In this document: positions 15,795 through 24,581 of the stretch, in pieces
Layout: each line of letters opens with the position of its first letter
Numbering within the stretch: the stretch's first letter is position 1
Origin: Buttiauxella sp035271705
GTDB lineage: Bacteria > Pseudomonadota > Gammaproteobacteria > Enterobacterales > Enterobacteriaceae
Assembly: GCF_035271705.1 (NCBI RefSeq)
Contig: NZ_DATERI010000053.1
Span: forward strand, 1 to 64,000
DNA length: 64,000 nt
Direction: 5' to 3'
Notes under the pieces: generated by a model
Seen by the model: the letters and a program-made list of their open reading frames with translations, nothing else
The model's database searches: none
Told to the model about the DNA's origin: nothing
Made by a program: the position numbers and the translations under genes

Positions 15795-17276
15795 ATGCAA
15801 ACACGACAAAAAACGGAAGCGGAAAATCACGCGGCCAAACGGCGCTGGCTAAATTCACACGATGCCGGTTATCACAAAGCCATGGGCAACCGCCAGGTAC
15901 AGATGATTGCCATCGGCGGCGCCATTGGTACCGGCCTCTTTTTAGGCGCGGGTGCGCGTCTACAAATGGCAGGCCCCGCATTAGCACTGGTGTATCTGGT
16001 GTGTGGGATCTTTTCATTCTTCATTTTACGTGCACTGGGTGAACTGGTGCTGCACCGCCCTTCAAGCGGCAGTTTTGTCTCTTACGCCCGTGAGTTTCTC
16101 GGCGAAAAAGCGTCTTATGTTGCAGGCTGGATGTACTTCGTCAACTGGGCGATGACCGGCATCGTCGATATCACCGCCGTCGCGTTGTATATGCACTACT
16201 GGGGCGCATTCGGTGATGTGCCGCAATGGGTCTTTGCTCTTTGCGCACTTGGGATTGTCGGCACCATGAACATGATCGGCGTGAAATGGTTCGCCGAAAT
16301 GGAATTCTGGTTCGCATTAATCAAAGTCCTCGCGATCGTGGTCTTTTTGGTGGTCGGCACGATATTCCTCGGCAGCGGTAAAATGCTTGATGGCAACACG
16401 ACGGGCTTCCACTTAATCACCGATAACGGCGGGTTATTCCCACATGGTTTACTACCCGCCTTAGTGCTTGTGCAGGGCGTGGTCTTTGCCTTTGCGTCGA
16501 TTGAACTGGTGGGGACGGCGGCGGGCGAATGTAAAGACCCGCACACCATGGTGCCGAAAGCCATTAACAGCGTTATCTGGCGTATCGGTCTGTTTTACGT
16601 CGGCTCAGTGGTTTTACTGGTGCTGTTGTTGCCGTGGAATGCCTATCAAGCGGGGCAAAGCCCGTTTGTGACTTTCTTCTCAAAACTCGGCGTGCCTTAC
16701 ATCGGCGACATCATGAACATGGTGGTATTGAGTGCTGCGCTTTCCAGCCTCAACTCCGGCCTCTATTCCACCGGGCGCATTCTGCGTTCGATGTCGATGG
16801 GCGGTTCTGCGCCTAAATTCATGTCGAAGATGAGCAAGCAACAAGTCCCTTACGCCGGGATTATGGTCACGCTTGGTGTGTATGTGATTGGGGTGCTGTT
16901 GAATTATCTGGTGCCTTCGCAAGTGTTTGAAATCGTACTCAACGTGGCGTCGCTGGGGATTATCTCTTCCTGGGCGTTTATCGTGGTGTGCCAGATGCGT
17001 TTACGCAAAGCGATTAAAGAAGGTAAAGCGGCAGATGTCAGCTTTAAATTACCCGGTGCGCCGTTCACTTCATGGCTGACGCTGCTATTTCTGTTTAGCG
17101 TGTTGGTGCTGATGAGTCTCGATTACCCGAACGGGACGTATACGATTGCCTCTATTCCGCTGATTGGTTTGGTGCTGGTACTGGGCTGGTTTGGTGCACG
17201 TAAACGTGTACGCGAAATTGAAAAGCAGATCCATCTTCATCACGAAGACTGCACAACAGTAACCGATGAGCTCTAA
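15795..17276 (+). CDS. ansP: L-asparagine permease AnsP
   Basis: Amino-acid permease of the APC superfamily (about 12 helices, 493 residues), a proton-coupled L-asparagine importer. It is near-identical to E. coli AnsP through the core, including GGAIGTGLFLGAGARLQMAG in helix 1, and differs mainly in the C-terminal tail (HLHHEDCTTVTDEL). AAGGAAACAGGGATCACA precedes the ATG. In E. coli ansP is also near pqqU (yncD), though with yncE between. The stop codon lies in the first unit of a CTCTAAG heptamer repeat. Confidence 0.94.
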   Translation: MQTRQKTEAENHAAKRRWLNSHDAGYHKAMGNRQVQMIAIGGAIGTGLFLGAGARLQMAGPALALVYLVCGIFSFFILRALGELVLHRPSSGSFVSYAREFLGEKASYVAGWMYFVNWAMTGIVDITAVALYMHYWGAFGDVPQWVFALCALGIVGTMNMIGVKWFAEMEFWFALIKVLAIVVFLVVGTIFLGSGKMLDGNTTGFHLITDNGGLFPHGLLPALVLVQGVVFAFASIELVGTAAGECKDPHTMVPKAINSVIWRIGLFYVGSVVLLVLLLPWNAYQAGQSPFVTFFSKLGVPYIGDIMNMVVLSAALSSLNSGLYSTGRILRSMSMGGSAPKFMSKMSKQQVPYAGIMVTLGVYVIGVLLNYLVPSQVFEIVLNVASLGIISSWAFIVVCQMRLRKAIKEGKAADVSFKLPGAPFTSWLTLLFLFSVLVLMSLDYPNGTYTIASIPLIGLVLVLGWFGARKRVREIEKQIHLHHEDCTTVTDEL

Positions 17277-17298
17277 GCTCTAAGCTCTAAGCTCTAAA
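17271..17298 (+). repeat. Heptanucleotide tandem repeat at the ansP stop
   Basis: CTCTAAG repeated three times, then CTCTAAA (17271-17277, 17278-17284, 17285-17291, 17292-17298). The first unit contains the TAA stop of ansP. Confidence 0.85.
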
Positions 17299-17313
17299 CC
17301 ATTTTGCTCTGAA

Positions 17314-17350
17314 AAAAGATAGCCACGCTCTGCGTGGTGGCTATCTTTTA
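17314..17350. terminator. ansP terminator
   Basis: AAGATAGCCAC and GTGGCTATCTT pair around a GC-rich loop, preceded by A-rich and followed by T-rich sequence (CTTTTA). Confidence 0.8.
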
Positions 17351-17453
17351 ACCCAACACCAACACTTCATGCCACAAATCTTCGTAGCATTAACGTTATG
17401 TGCCGTTAACACTTCTCAAACATTCATCACAAGTATTAACATATACACTGAAT

Positions 17454-17476
17454 GTTCCAGATGGTTCGTCTGGAAC
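17454..17476 (+). promoter_or_regulatory. Inverted repeat in the pqqU leader
   Basis: GTTCCAGA, seven bases, TCTGGAAC: a perfect 8-bp inverted repeat 30 bp upstream of the pqqU start. It could be an operator or an RNA hairpin near the ribosome binding site. No T-run follows, so it is not a terminator. Confidence 0.45.
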
Positions 17477-17505
17477 GTAAATGCTCCCACCAGTGAATAT
17501 GTCTG

Positions 17506-19626
17506 ATGAAAATTGTGCAACATGGAAAGATCTCCCTTCCACTGATACTCGTCCCCGCCCTCTCGTCTCTTGCCCTTCCCGCACTTGCCGCAGAAGACAC
17601 CATGGTCGTCACCGCAACACAAGGCACGATTTCCGAGTTGGATACGCCAGCGGCGGTGAGTGTCGTTAATGGCGACGATATGCGCCAAGCCGCACCACGG
17701 GTTAATCTTTCAGAAAGCCTGAGCAGCGTACCAGGTCTGCAAGTCCAGAACCGCCAGAACTATGCGCAAGATTTACAGCTGTCGATTCGTGGATTTGGAT
17801 CGCGCTCAACTTATGGTGTGCGCGGGGTACGCATGTATGTAGACGGTATTCCCGCCACTATGCCCGACGGGCAAGGCCAAACCTCGAATATCGATTTAAA
17901 CAGCGTTGAAAATATTGAGATTTTACGCGGCCCTTTCTCTGCGTTATACGGTAACGCCTCGGGCGGCGTGGTGAATGTCACCACCACCACGGGCACACAG
18001 CCACCGACCTTTGAAGCCAGCAGTTATTACGGCAGTTTTGGTAGCTGGCGCAACAGCATAAAAGCCACTGGCGCTACGGGTGACGGCACCCAGGCGGGTG
18101 ATGTCGATTACGCCGTTTCTGCTTCACGCTTTACCACTCACGGTTATCGTGACCATAGCAGCGCACAAAAAAATCTGGGTAACGCCAAACTGGGCGTGCG
18201 CCTTAATGAAGTCAGTAAATTAACGCTGCTGCTCAATAGTGTCGATATTGATGCCAACGATCCGGGCGGTTTAACCGAACAGGAATGGCATGACAACCCC
18301 ACTCAGGCACCGCGTGCTGAGCAGTACAATACGCGCAAGACAACCAAACAGACTCAGGCTGGGCTGCGTTATGACCGGCAGCTTTCCGCTCATGATGATC
18401 TCAGTATCATGGCTTATGCGGGTGTGCGAGAAACCACGCAATATCAGTCTATTCCCGTCGCTCCGCAGTTAAAACCGACGCATCCCGGTGGCGTTATCGC
18501 GCTCACCCGCCACTATCAAGGGATAGATTCGCGTTGGACGCACCGTGGCAATCTGCTGTCTGTTCCGGTGACCTTTACCACCGGGATTGACTACGAAACC
18601 CTGTCTGAAAACCGCAAAGGTTATGAGAACTTTGTGGTGGAAAACGGCACCACGGTTTTGGGTGAGAAAGGCGATTTGCGTCGTAACGAACGTAATCTGA
18701 TGTGGAACGTTGACCCGTATCTGCAAACTGCCTGGCAGCTCACCGACAAACTGAGTCTGGATGCTGGCGTACGCTTTAGCTCGGTTTACTTCGACTCCAA
18801 TGATGAATACATCACTGCCCTGAATGGAGACGACAGCGGCGATGCGAGTTATCACAAATGGCTGCCGGCCGCTGCGCTGAAATATGCAATAACCGATGCG
18901 TGGAATGTCTACACTTCGGCGGGCCGCGGCTTTGAAACGCCTACCATCAACGAGCTCTCATATCGTGATAACGGCCAGTCCGGTCTGAATTTTGGCTTAA
19001 AACCTGCCACCAGCGATACCGTGGAAGTCGGTAGCAAAACCCGTATCGGTAACAGCTTGCTGACGGCCGCATTGTTCCAGACCGACACCGACGATGAGAT
19101 TGTTTCCGACCAAAGTCGTGGTGGGCGTACGACTTATAAAAATGCCGGTGAAACACGACGTCGTGGCATGGAGCTTTCCGCCGATAGCCAGCTGGGTTAT
19201 GACTGGCGTATCAAAATGGCGTGGACTTATCTGGATGCGACATATCGCAGCAACGCCTGTGGTGATGACCATTGCGAGGGAAATCGCATTCCAGGTATTG
19301 CACGTAATATGGGGTATGCGGCACTGGAATACGCCCCCCCTGTAGGTTTCTATGCGGGTGCCGACATACGATATTTGAGTGATATTCAAGCCAATGACGA
19401 GAATACTGCCCAGGCGCCAGCTTATACCGTAGCCTCACTCAATAGCGGTTACAAAGTGCGTGTCCAGGAACGCTGGCTGTTGGATGTTTGGGGGCGCGTC
19501 GATAACTTATTCGACCGAGAATATGTCGGTTCAGTCATCGTCAACGAAGGTAATGGCCGCTACTTCGAACCCGCACCAGGGCGCAATTATGGCGTGGGTG
19601 TGAATTTGAGTTACGCCTTCCAGTAA
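17506..19626 (+). CDS. pqqU: TonB-dependent receptor PqqU (YncD)
   Basis: Outer-membrane TonB-dependent receptor of 706 residues (E. coli YncD 700), shown in E. coli to import the cofactor PQQ. A signal peptide (about residues 1-28, ending LPALA) precedes a TonB box-like EDTMVVTAT. A plug domain (about 40-160, with RGFGSRSTYGVRG and NIEILRGPFSALYGN) and a 22-strand barrel follow, with the closing segment VDNLFDREYVGS near the end. It faces tonB, which supplies its energy. The ATG at 17506 gives a sound signal peptide; its ribosome binding site is weak. Confidence 0.93.
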   Translation: MKIVQHGKISLPLILVPALSSLALPALAAEDTMVVTATQGTISELDTPAAVSVVNGDDMRQAAPRVNLSESLSSVPGLQVQNRQNYAQDLQLSIRGFGSRSTYGVRGVRMYVDGIPATMPDGQGQTSNIDLNSVENIEILRGPFSALYGNASGGVVNVTTTTGTQPPTFEASSYYGSFGSWRNSIKATGATGDGTQAGDVDYAVSASRFTTHGYRDHSSAQKNLGNAKLGVRLNEVSKLTLLLNSVDIDANDPGGLTEQEWHDNPTQAPRAEQYNTRKTTKQTQAGLRYDRQLSAHDDLSIMAYAGVRETTQYQSIPVAPQLKPTHPGGVIALTRHYQGIDSRWTHRGNLLSVPVTFTTGIDYETLSENRKGYENFVVENGTTVLGEKGDLRRNERNLMWNVDPYLQTAWQLTDKLSLDAGVRFSSVYFDSNDEYITALNGDDSGDASYHKWLPAAALKYAITDAWNVYTSAGRGFETPTINELSYRDNGQSGLNFGLKPATSDTVEVGSKTRIGNSLLTAALFQTDTDDEIVSDQSRGGRTTYKNAGETRRRGMELSADSQLGYDWRIKMAWTYLDATYRSNACGDDHCEGNRIPGIARNMGYAALEYAPPVGFYAGADIRYLSDIQANDENTAQAPAYTVASLNSGYKVRVQERWLLDVWGRVDNLFDREYVGSVIVNEGNGRYFEPAPGRNYGVGVNLSYAFQ

Positions 19627-19641
19627 GCTGCACTTATGAAC

Positions 19642-19669
19642 AAAAAACGGAACCATTAGGTTCCGTTTT
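19642..19669. terminator. Bidirectional terminator between pqqU and tonB
   Basis: AAAACGGAACC-attagg-... GGTTCCGTTTT: a 7-8 bp stem flanked by A-run and T-run, in the gap between convergent stops. Confidence 0.85.
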
Positions 19670-19692
19670 CATTGGGCGATATTGGAGTCTGA

Positions 19693-20406
19693 TTACTCCA
19701 TCGTTGTGCCGCCGTTAAGTCTGAACACCACGTTAACAATCAAACCCTGCCCTGGCTTACCGCTTTCATAGCGCCATTTTTTCATTGCCATTTTCACTTC
19801 ACGCTCAAACATGTTGGCAGGTTGTGCGGAGAGGATACTCACGTTACTCACACTACCATCTGGACCAACATCAAACTTCACTCGCACTTTACCTTCAATG
19901 CGTAACGCATGTGCACGCGAAGGATACTGAGGCGAATTACGGCTAAGCGCACGCGGGCCTGTCACCACTGGAGCGGTCGACGTCACAGGTGCCGTCTTAG
20001 CAACCGGTGCCGGACGCGCAGGTGCCGTGTTGGTTACCGGAGCGGTCGGGCGCGGTTCAACCGGTTTTGCTTCACGCTTAGGCTGCTCGACCTTTTTCAC
20101 CGGCTTCGGTTTTGGCTTGGGCTTCGGTTCTGGTTTATGAATAACAACCGGTGCCTCTTTCGGCGGCTCTGGAATCGGTTCTGGCTCAGGCTCTGCTATC
20201 GGTTCAGGAGGAGGTTGCACAACTTCAGGTTGTGGGGGTTCCAACTCAGCGGGTGCCACCATCGTGACACTGATAGGCTGTGCGGGCGCTGGTAACTCAA
20301 TAACCTGATGTACCGAGGTATAGAGCAACCCCGCAACAACAGCACCATGAAGCACAACCGAAAGTGCGGTCGGCCATGGAAAGCGACGAGGTAAATCAAG
20401 GGTCAT
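19693..20406 (-). CDS. tonB: Energy-transducing protein TonB
   Basis: Inner-membrane anchored protein that carries proton-motive energy from ExbBD to outer-membrane receptors. The N-terminal helix (about residues 12-32) carries the Ser16/His20 face important for ExbBD coupling. A long Pro-rich spacer follows, with Glu-Pro repeats (PEPEPIPEPP) and then Lys-Pro repeats (KPEPKPKPKPKP), about residues 60-110. The C-terminal receptor-contact domain (about 150-237) includes YPSRAHALRIEGKV. I start at ATG 20406 (MTLDLPRRFPWP), as in E. coli; an ATG three codons upstream is also possible. Confidence 0.95.
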   Translation of the reverse strand: MTLDLPRRFPWPTALSVVLHGAVVAGLLYTSVHQVIELPAPAQPISVTMVAPAELEPPQPEVVQPPPEPIAEPEPEPIPEPPKEAPVVIHKPEPKPKPKPKPVKKVEQPKREAKPVEPRPTAPVTNTAPARPAPVAKTAPVTSTAPVVTGPRALSRNSPQYPSRAHALRIEGKVRVKFDVGPDGSVSNVSILSAQPANMFEREVKMAMKKWRYESGKPGQGLIVNVVFRLNGGTTME

Positions 20407-20450
20407 TGACGTCATAATGGCTTATGTCTCTTAAACGGACGTCAATTTTA

Positions 20451-20474
20451 AATGCAAATAGCAATCATATTCAA
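20451..20474 (-). promoter_or_regulatory. Probable Fur box of tonB
   Basis: On the tonB strand the sequence AATATGATTGCTATTTGCATT resembles the Fur consensus GATAATGATAATCATTATC. tonB is iron-regulated by Fur in E. coli. Motif match is moderate. Confidence 0.5.
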
Positions 20475-20629
20475 CAACGCATCGAATAAAGTGGCGTATT
20501 TTACGGGTGGCTGGCTGAAATTCCCCCATTCGTGAACGCGATTTAACATCTTGTTTATCTTTCAATTGCAGTCTTAGCTTCATTCACTTACCGTATTTTA
20601 CAACCCTCATATCAATAAGGAGTGCTCAC

Positions 20630-20926
20630 GTGCTGTATGTCATTTATGCGGAAGATAATGCCGACTCTCTCGAAAAGCGGCTAGCTGTACGCCCTGCCCA
20701 CCTGGCACGACTACAACTTTTACGCGATGAAGGTCGCCTGTTAACCGCAGGGCCAATGCCTGCTGTTGATAGCAATGAACCGGGTGCAGCAGGTTTTACC
20801 GGTTCAACGGTGATTGCGGAATTTACCTCACTTGAAGATGCTCAAGCTTGGGCTGAGGCCGATCCTTATATCGCCGCAGGCGTTTATAAGCAGGTAGCGA
20901 TCAAACCCTACAAGAAGGTCTTCTAA
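20630..20926 (+). CDS. yciI: YciI family protein
   Basis: Small cytosolic ferredoxin-like alpha/beta protein of 98 residues, the same length as E. coli YciI. Typical sequence includes RPAHLARLQLL, GRLLTAGPMP and DPYIAAGVYKQV. In other organisms YciI-like domains act as small dehydrochlorinases or muconolactone-type enzymes; the enteric protein has no proven activity. AAGGAG is placed before the start, which is GTG at 20630. Position next to tonB is as in E. coli. Confidence 0.92.
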   Translation: MLYVIYAEDNADSLEKRLAVRPAHLARLQLLRDEGRLLTAGPMPAVDSNEPGAAGFTGSTVIAEFTSLEDAQAWAEADPYIAAGVYKQVAIKPYKKVF

Positions 20927-21190
20927 TTTATTATTCAATAAAAATCAATTAGTTGAAATTGAATATTGATTATTGATATCCATAAAGGGCACAGATAAAT
21001 ACACATGGTATTTTGAAGTGCCTTTTTTATATCCAGTGTGTCCGAACGCAAATCAAAACAGTCAATTTTTCATGTTTTAGTATTAACAAAATGAGAATCA
21101 TCCCATCATTTTTGACTTTATTGTTACGTTATTACACCTAAACTTTATGAGGGTGATTGCTTTTAATCACTCATAAGCCTGGAGGATGTA

Positions 21191-21451
21191 ATGATGAAAA
21201 ATTTACTTTATTTTTCAGTAGCTGCGGTCCTGATAGCCCTTCCGATAACGACTCTGGCTGTTGATTCTCTCGTCGATGGAACCTCTTACAGTCAAGAGCT
21301 CGGCACCATCACAGCAAAGGGAACCTCTATTGAAGAAGTGGAAAACTCCCTTAAATCGGAAGCACTATTCAACGGTGCAGAAGCCTATACGATAACCACT
21401 GAAAGTAACGATGACGGGCAGGTGTACGGAGAAGCAACCCTCTACAAATAA
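21191..21451 (+). CDS. Small secreted DUF1471 (YdgH/BhsA/McbA-like) protein
   Basis: An 86-residue protein with a signal peptide (about residues 1-24, ending TTLAV). The single DUF1471-type domain shows GTITAKGTS, an acidic-hydrophobic helix and the ending YGEATLYK. Members are periplasmic or outer-membrane-associated stress and biofilm proteins. CTGGAGG precedes two adjacent ATG codons (21191, 21194). A leader hairpin (ATGAG.GTGATT with AATCACTCAT, 21148-21176) lies upstream. No E. coli orthologue at this place; accessory. Confidence 0.75.
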   Translation: MMKNLLYFSVAAVLIALPITTLAVDSLVDGTSYSQELGTITAKGTSIEEVENSLKSEALFNGAEAYTITTESNDDGQVYGEATLYK

Positions 21452-21490
21452 CGTTTGATCACAAGGCAAAATGTATCATCTAAAAAGTTA

Positions 21491-21515
21491 ACGGCTCCCT
21501 CAGATGGAGCCGCTT
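21491..21515 (+). terminator. Terminator after the DUF1471 gene
   Basis: CGGCTCC and GGAGCCG pair around CTCAGAT, followed by CTTTG; a short T tract. It stands between this gene and the next small gene. Confidence 0.5.
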
Positions 21516-21589
21516 TGCCCAGATAGAACGAATATTCGGGAGCAGAATCGTCTGATCCCGGTCCCTCACTATTACCACCGGACGTTATT

Positions 21590-21841
21590 ATGGACTTGCA
21601 CACCCTCAAGACATTCCTGCTCTGGTGTCTGGCCATTAACTATCTCATTCTGCTGGGGTGGTTTGCCGCTTTTGTGTTTGCCCACAGCTGGATGTATCGG
21701 TTACACAGTCAATGGTTCCGCATCTCAGAAGAGCGCTTTGATGCCATCCATTACATCGGGATCAGCGTCTATAAAATCGGAGTCTTATTGTTCAATCTGG
21801 TGCCATATTTGGCGCTGCTTATTGTTACGGGTATGACTTAG
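21590..21841 (+). CDS. Small inner-membrane protein, DUF6868-like
   Basis: An 83-residue protein with two membrane helices (about residues 8-32 and 58-80) joined by a charged loop containing WMYRLHSQWFRISEERFDAIHY. I believe it belongs to the family called DUF6868, but I recall this rather than showing it. Start ATG at 21590, following GGACGTTATT. Function unknown. It lies in a patch of three small accessory genes between yciI and yciY. Confidence 0.65.
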   Translation: MDLHTLKTFLLWCLAINYLILLGWFAAFVFAHSWMYRLHSQWFRISEERFDAIHYIGISVYKIGVLLFNLVPYLALLIVTGMT

Positions 21842-21993
21842 AGGCTCGCATTTTCAATGCTCAGATTGCTCATAAAATCCTCTCTCATCTGCTAAGGACA
21901 TTGAGATGCTTTTTTTACGTTCCTCAATTTCAATGACAGTGATAACCTCACGTCAACTTTCAGCGCTGTATTTGAAATTATCAGGAAATTTTG

Positions 21994-22149
21994 ATGGGTC
22001 TTTTTGATGAGTCTTATGAGCAACATAAGCAATCAGTGGGTAATCAGGAAGCCCGCTGGAATAGCTGGCTTGCCAGTCATCCTTTGGTGATTGTTGCCGT
22101 TGCCGTAGTCACGGTGCTCATTATTTTACTGGCCATGCACTTCTCGTAA
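21994..22149 (+). CDS. 51-residue single-helix membrane protein
   Basis: The frame begins MGLFDESYEQHKQSVGNQEARWNSW and ends with a hydrophobic helix (about residues 31-50). AGGA lies nine bases before the ATG. The N-terminal half is polar and charged and likely cytosolic. A hairpin terminator candidate lies 100 bp downstream, before convergent yciY. No homologue recalled in E. coli at this position. Function unknown. Confidence 0.6.
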   Translation: MGLFDESYEQHKQSVGNQEARWNSWLASHPLVIVAVAVVTVLIILLAMHFS

Positions 22150-22249
22150 TTCCCGTTACCCGCCCTGCTTGCAGATACCTATTCGAATTGTCCTTGCGCC
22201 GAAGACTAAAACGCCCCAAACAATCTGACTTTAGTGCGACGAAATGACT

Positions 22250-22276
22250 GGGCACCGCAAGCGGTGCCCATATTTT
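22250..22276. terminator. Terminator between the 51-residue gene and yciY
   Basis: GGGCACCG-caag-CGGTGCCC followed by ATATTTT on the plus strand: an 8-bp GC stem with a four-base loop, between convergent genes. Confidence 0.65.
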
Positions 22277-22457
22277 ACGACACCCATTGATCGTGAATGG
22301 CAAACAACAAGGAATTTCGTTGGCGGTTTACCTGGCACTTTCTGATGGCGTGAATGCGCATGTTGCGGCGTGACTGACCTTCCAGCCAACGCGATCTGCG
22401 TCGTTGTGTCTGACGAAGCATACGCCACCGTCCGACCTCAGTTCTACTACGCCTCAT
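22275..22457 (-). CDS. yciY: Small basic protein YciY
   Basis: A 60-residue, strongly Arg-rich protein (RSRTEVGRW, RRRSRWLEGQSRRNMRIH) that matches E. coli YciY (57 residues) nearly end to end; only the last residues differ. The same place next to clsA. No function is known; the high Arg content suggests nucleic-acid or membrane contact, which is inference. Divergent from clsA with 217 bp between starts. Confidence 0.85.
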   Translation of the reverse strand: MRRSRTEVGRWRMLRQTQRRRSRWLEGQSRRNMRIHAIRKCQVNRQRNSLLFAIHDQWVS

Positions 22458-22674
22458 TTTTACGACTCGGGTTGTATTTAAGACGCAACATTATAGAGCG
22501 TTCTGCCCTACAGACCAGCCGTTTTACGCTGATACGCGTCATACTTTAGGATGTTGGTACGTTGGCTGGTGTTCAGCAACTCAAAATATTTTGGGTATAG
22601 TTTTGTTTTAGTGTCAACCAATGGCTGTTGTGCGTAAACTCAAAAGCATACGGTTTCTAAAGGATTTTTGAACT

Positions 22675-24135
22675 ATGACAACCTTCTATACAGTCTTTAG
22701 TTGGCTGATAATTTTAGGTTACTGGCTCTTAATAGCCGGCGTGACGCTGCGAATTTTGATGAAGCGTCGTGCAGTTCCATCAGCCATGGCATGGCTTCTT
22801 ATCATTTATATTCTTCCGCTGGTCGGGATAATCGCCTATCTCTCATTTGGCGAATTGCATCTGGGTAAACGCCGCGCAGAACGTGCGCGCGCCATGTGGC
22901 CTTCCACTGCCAAGTGGCTAAATGACCTTAAAAGCTGTAAACATATTTTTGCCGAAGAAAACAGTGAAGTCGCCACTTCGCTATTCCAACTGTGCGAACG
23001 TCGCCAGGGGATTGGTGGCGTTAAAGGCAATCAACTCCAGTTACTCACGACGTGTGATGAAACGATGCATTCGTTGATTCGTGATATTCAACTGGCCCGT
23101 CATAATATCGAGATGGTGTTTTACATCTGGCAACCAGGTGGTTTAGCTGATCAAGTCGCGGAATCACTGATGGCCGCCGCGCGCCGGGGTATCCATTGCC
23201 GCTTATTGTTGGACTCTGCGGGAAGCGTCGCATTCTTCCGCAGCCCATGGGCAAACATGATGCGTAACGCGGGCGTGGAAGTGGTCGAAGCACTGAAGGT
23301 CAATCTTATGCGTGTGTTCCTGCGCCGGATGGATCTACGCCAGCATCGTAAAATGGTGATGATTGATAACTACATCGCTTACACCGGCAGCATGAACCTG
23401 GTTGATCCTCGCTTCTTTAAGCAAGATGCAGGCGTCGGGCAATGGGTCGATGTCATGGCGCGTATGGAAGGCCCGGTCGCCACCGCGATGGGGATTGTGT
23501 ATTCCTGTGACTGGGAGATAGAAACCGGTAAGCGTATTTTACCCCCCGCCCCAGACGCGAATATTATGCCTTTTGAAGAAGCCAGTGGGCACACCATTCA
23601 CACCATTGCTTCAGGCCCTGGCTTCCCTGAGGACTTAATTCATCAGGCACTTTTGACGTCGGTTTATGCGGCGCGCGAATACTTGATTATGACGACCCCT
23701 TACTTTGTGCCAAGTGACGATTTGCTCCATGCAATTTGCACCGCAGCACAACGTGGCGTTGACGTGAGTATTATCGTTCCGCATAAAAATGACTCGCTTC
23801 TGGTGGGCTGGGCAAGCCGCGCCTTCTTTACTGAGCTGCTGGCTGCTGGGGTAAAAATTTACCAGTTCGAAGGTGGTCTGCTGCATACCAAGAGTGTGCT
23901 GGTTGATGGGCAATTAAGTTTAGTCGGTACCGTGAATCTGGATATGCGCAGCTTGTGGCTTAATTTTGAGATAACGTTGGTTATTGATGACTCCGGTTTT
24001 GCCAGCGACCTTGCTGCGGTACAGGACGATTACATCTCACGCTCACGCTTGCTAGACCAGCGTTTGTGGGTAAAGCGTCCATTGTGGCAGCGCGTGGTAG
24101 AGCGACTGTTTTACTTCTTTAGCCCATTGCTGTAA
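22675..24135 (+). CDS. clsA: Cardiolipin synthase A
   Basis: Inner-membrane phospholipase D-superfamily enzyme that joins two phosphatidylglycerol molecules to give cardiolipin and glycerol. The 486 residues equal the E. coli length. Two N-terminal membrane helices (about 5-25 and 38-58) are followed by two HKD motifs, at His224 (HRKMVMID) and His404 (HTKSVLVD). AAGGATTTTTGAACT precedes the ATG. yciU follows at 37 bp and is probably cotranscribed, as in E. coli. Confidence 0.96.
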   Translation: MTTFYTVFSWLIILGYWLLIAGVTLRILMKRRAVPSAMAWLLIIYILPLVGIIAYLSFGELHLGKRRAERARAMWPSTAKWLNDLKSCKHIFAEENSEVATSLFQLCERRQGIGGVKGNQLQLLTTCDETMHSLIRDIQLARHNIEMVFYIWQPGGLADQVAESLMAAARRGIHCRLLLDSAGSVAFFRSPWANMMRNAGVEVVEALKVNLMRVFLRRMDLRQHRKMVMIDNYIAYTGSMNLVDPRFFKQDAGVGQWVDVMARMEGPVATAMGIVYSCDWEIETGKRILPPAPDANIMPFEEASGHTIHTIASGPGFPEDLIHQALLTSVYAAREYLIMTTPYFVPSDDLLHAICTAAQRGVDVSIIVPHKNDSLLVGWASRAFFTELLAAGVKIYQFEGGLLHTKSVLVDGQLSLVGTVNLDMRSLWLNFEITLVIDDSGFASDLAAVQDDYISRSRLLDQRLWVKRPLWQRVVERLFYFFSPLL

Positions 24136-24172
24136 AACGTGGCGCAACAGCACTCGATAAGTGGAAATAGAC

Positions 24173-24502
24173 ATGGAAATGGATCTGAACAATCGCCTGA
24201 CAGAAGATGAAACTCTCGAGCAGGCTTACGATATTTTTCTCGAGTTGGCGGTCGATAACCTCGATCCGGCAGACGTGATTTTGTTTAACCTGCAATTTGA
24301 AGAGCGTGGCGGTGCCGAGCTTTTTGACCCAGCCGAAGACTGGCAGGAACATGTAGATTTCGACCTAAACCCAGACTTTTTTGCCGAAGTAGTGATTGGC
24401 CTTGCCGATACCGACGGTGGGGAAATCAACGACATCTTTGCACGTGTGCTGTTATGCCGTGAAAAAGACCATAAACTTTGCCATATTCTGTGGCGCGAGT
24501 AA
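24173..24502 (+). CDS. yciU: YciU family protein (UPF0263)
   Basis: Small acidic cytosolic protein of 109 residues, as in E. coli, with the highly conserved stretch ADVILFNLQFEERGGAELF. The family has a ferredoxin-like fold resembling HI1450, a possible double-stranded DNA mimic. Start at ATG 24173 (MEMDLNNRL) matches E. coli MDMDLNNRL; a GTG four codons upstream would overlap the ribosome binding site. Probably the second gene of the clsA operon. Confidence 0.9.
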   Translation: MEMDLNNRLTEDETLEQAYDIFLELAVDNLDPADVILFNLQFEERGGAELFDPAEDWQEHVDFDLNPDFFAEVVIGLADTDGGEINDIFARVLLCREKDHKLCHILWRE

Positions 24503-24547
24503 GTCTTTAGTAGGGAGGATTAGCGTGAGCGACATCCCTCTTGCAAA

Positions 24548-24574
24548 CAAAAAGGGCTGGCATTATGCCAGCCC
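24548..24574 (-). terminator. opp operon terminator
   Basis: On the minus strand GGGCTGGC-ataat-GCCAGCCC followed by five T. It lies eight bases after the oppF stop; an 8-bp perfect stem. Confidence 0.9.
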
Positions 24575-24581
24575 TCCGAGT

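Noticed and set aside
19693..20406. Low-complexity artefact in the Pro/Glu/Lys-rich stretch of tonB
   Set aside because: Glu-Pro and Lys-Pro repeats are normal for TonB and the frame is intact on both sides.
20985..21029. Terminator after yciI
   Set aside because: AAAGGGCAC and GTGCCTTTTTT can pair with one mismatch, but the loop is nearly 30 bases; too weak to list as a feature.
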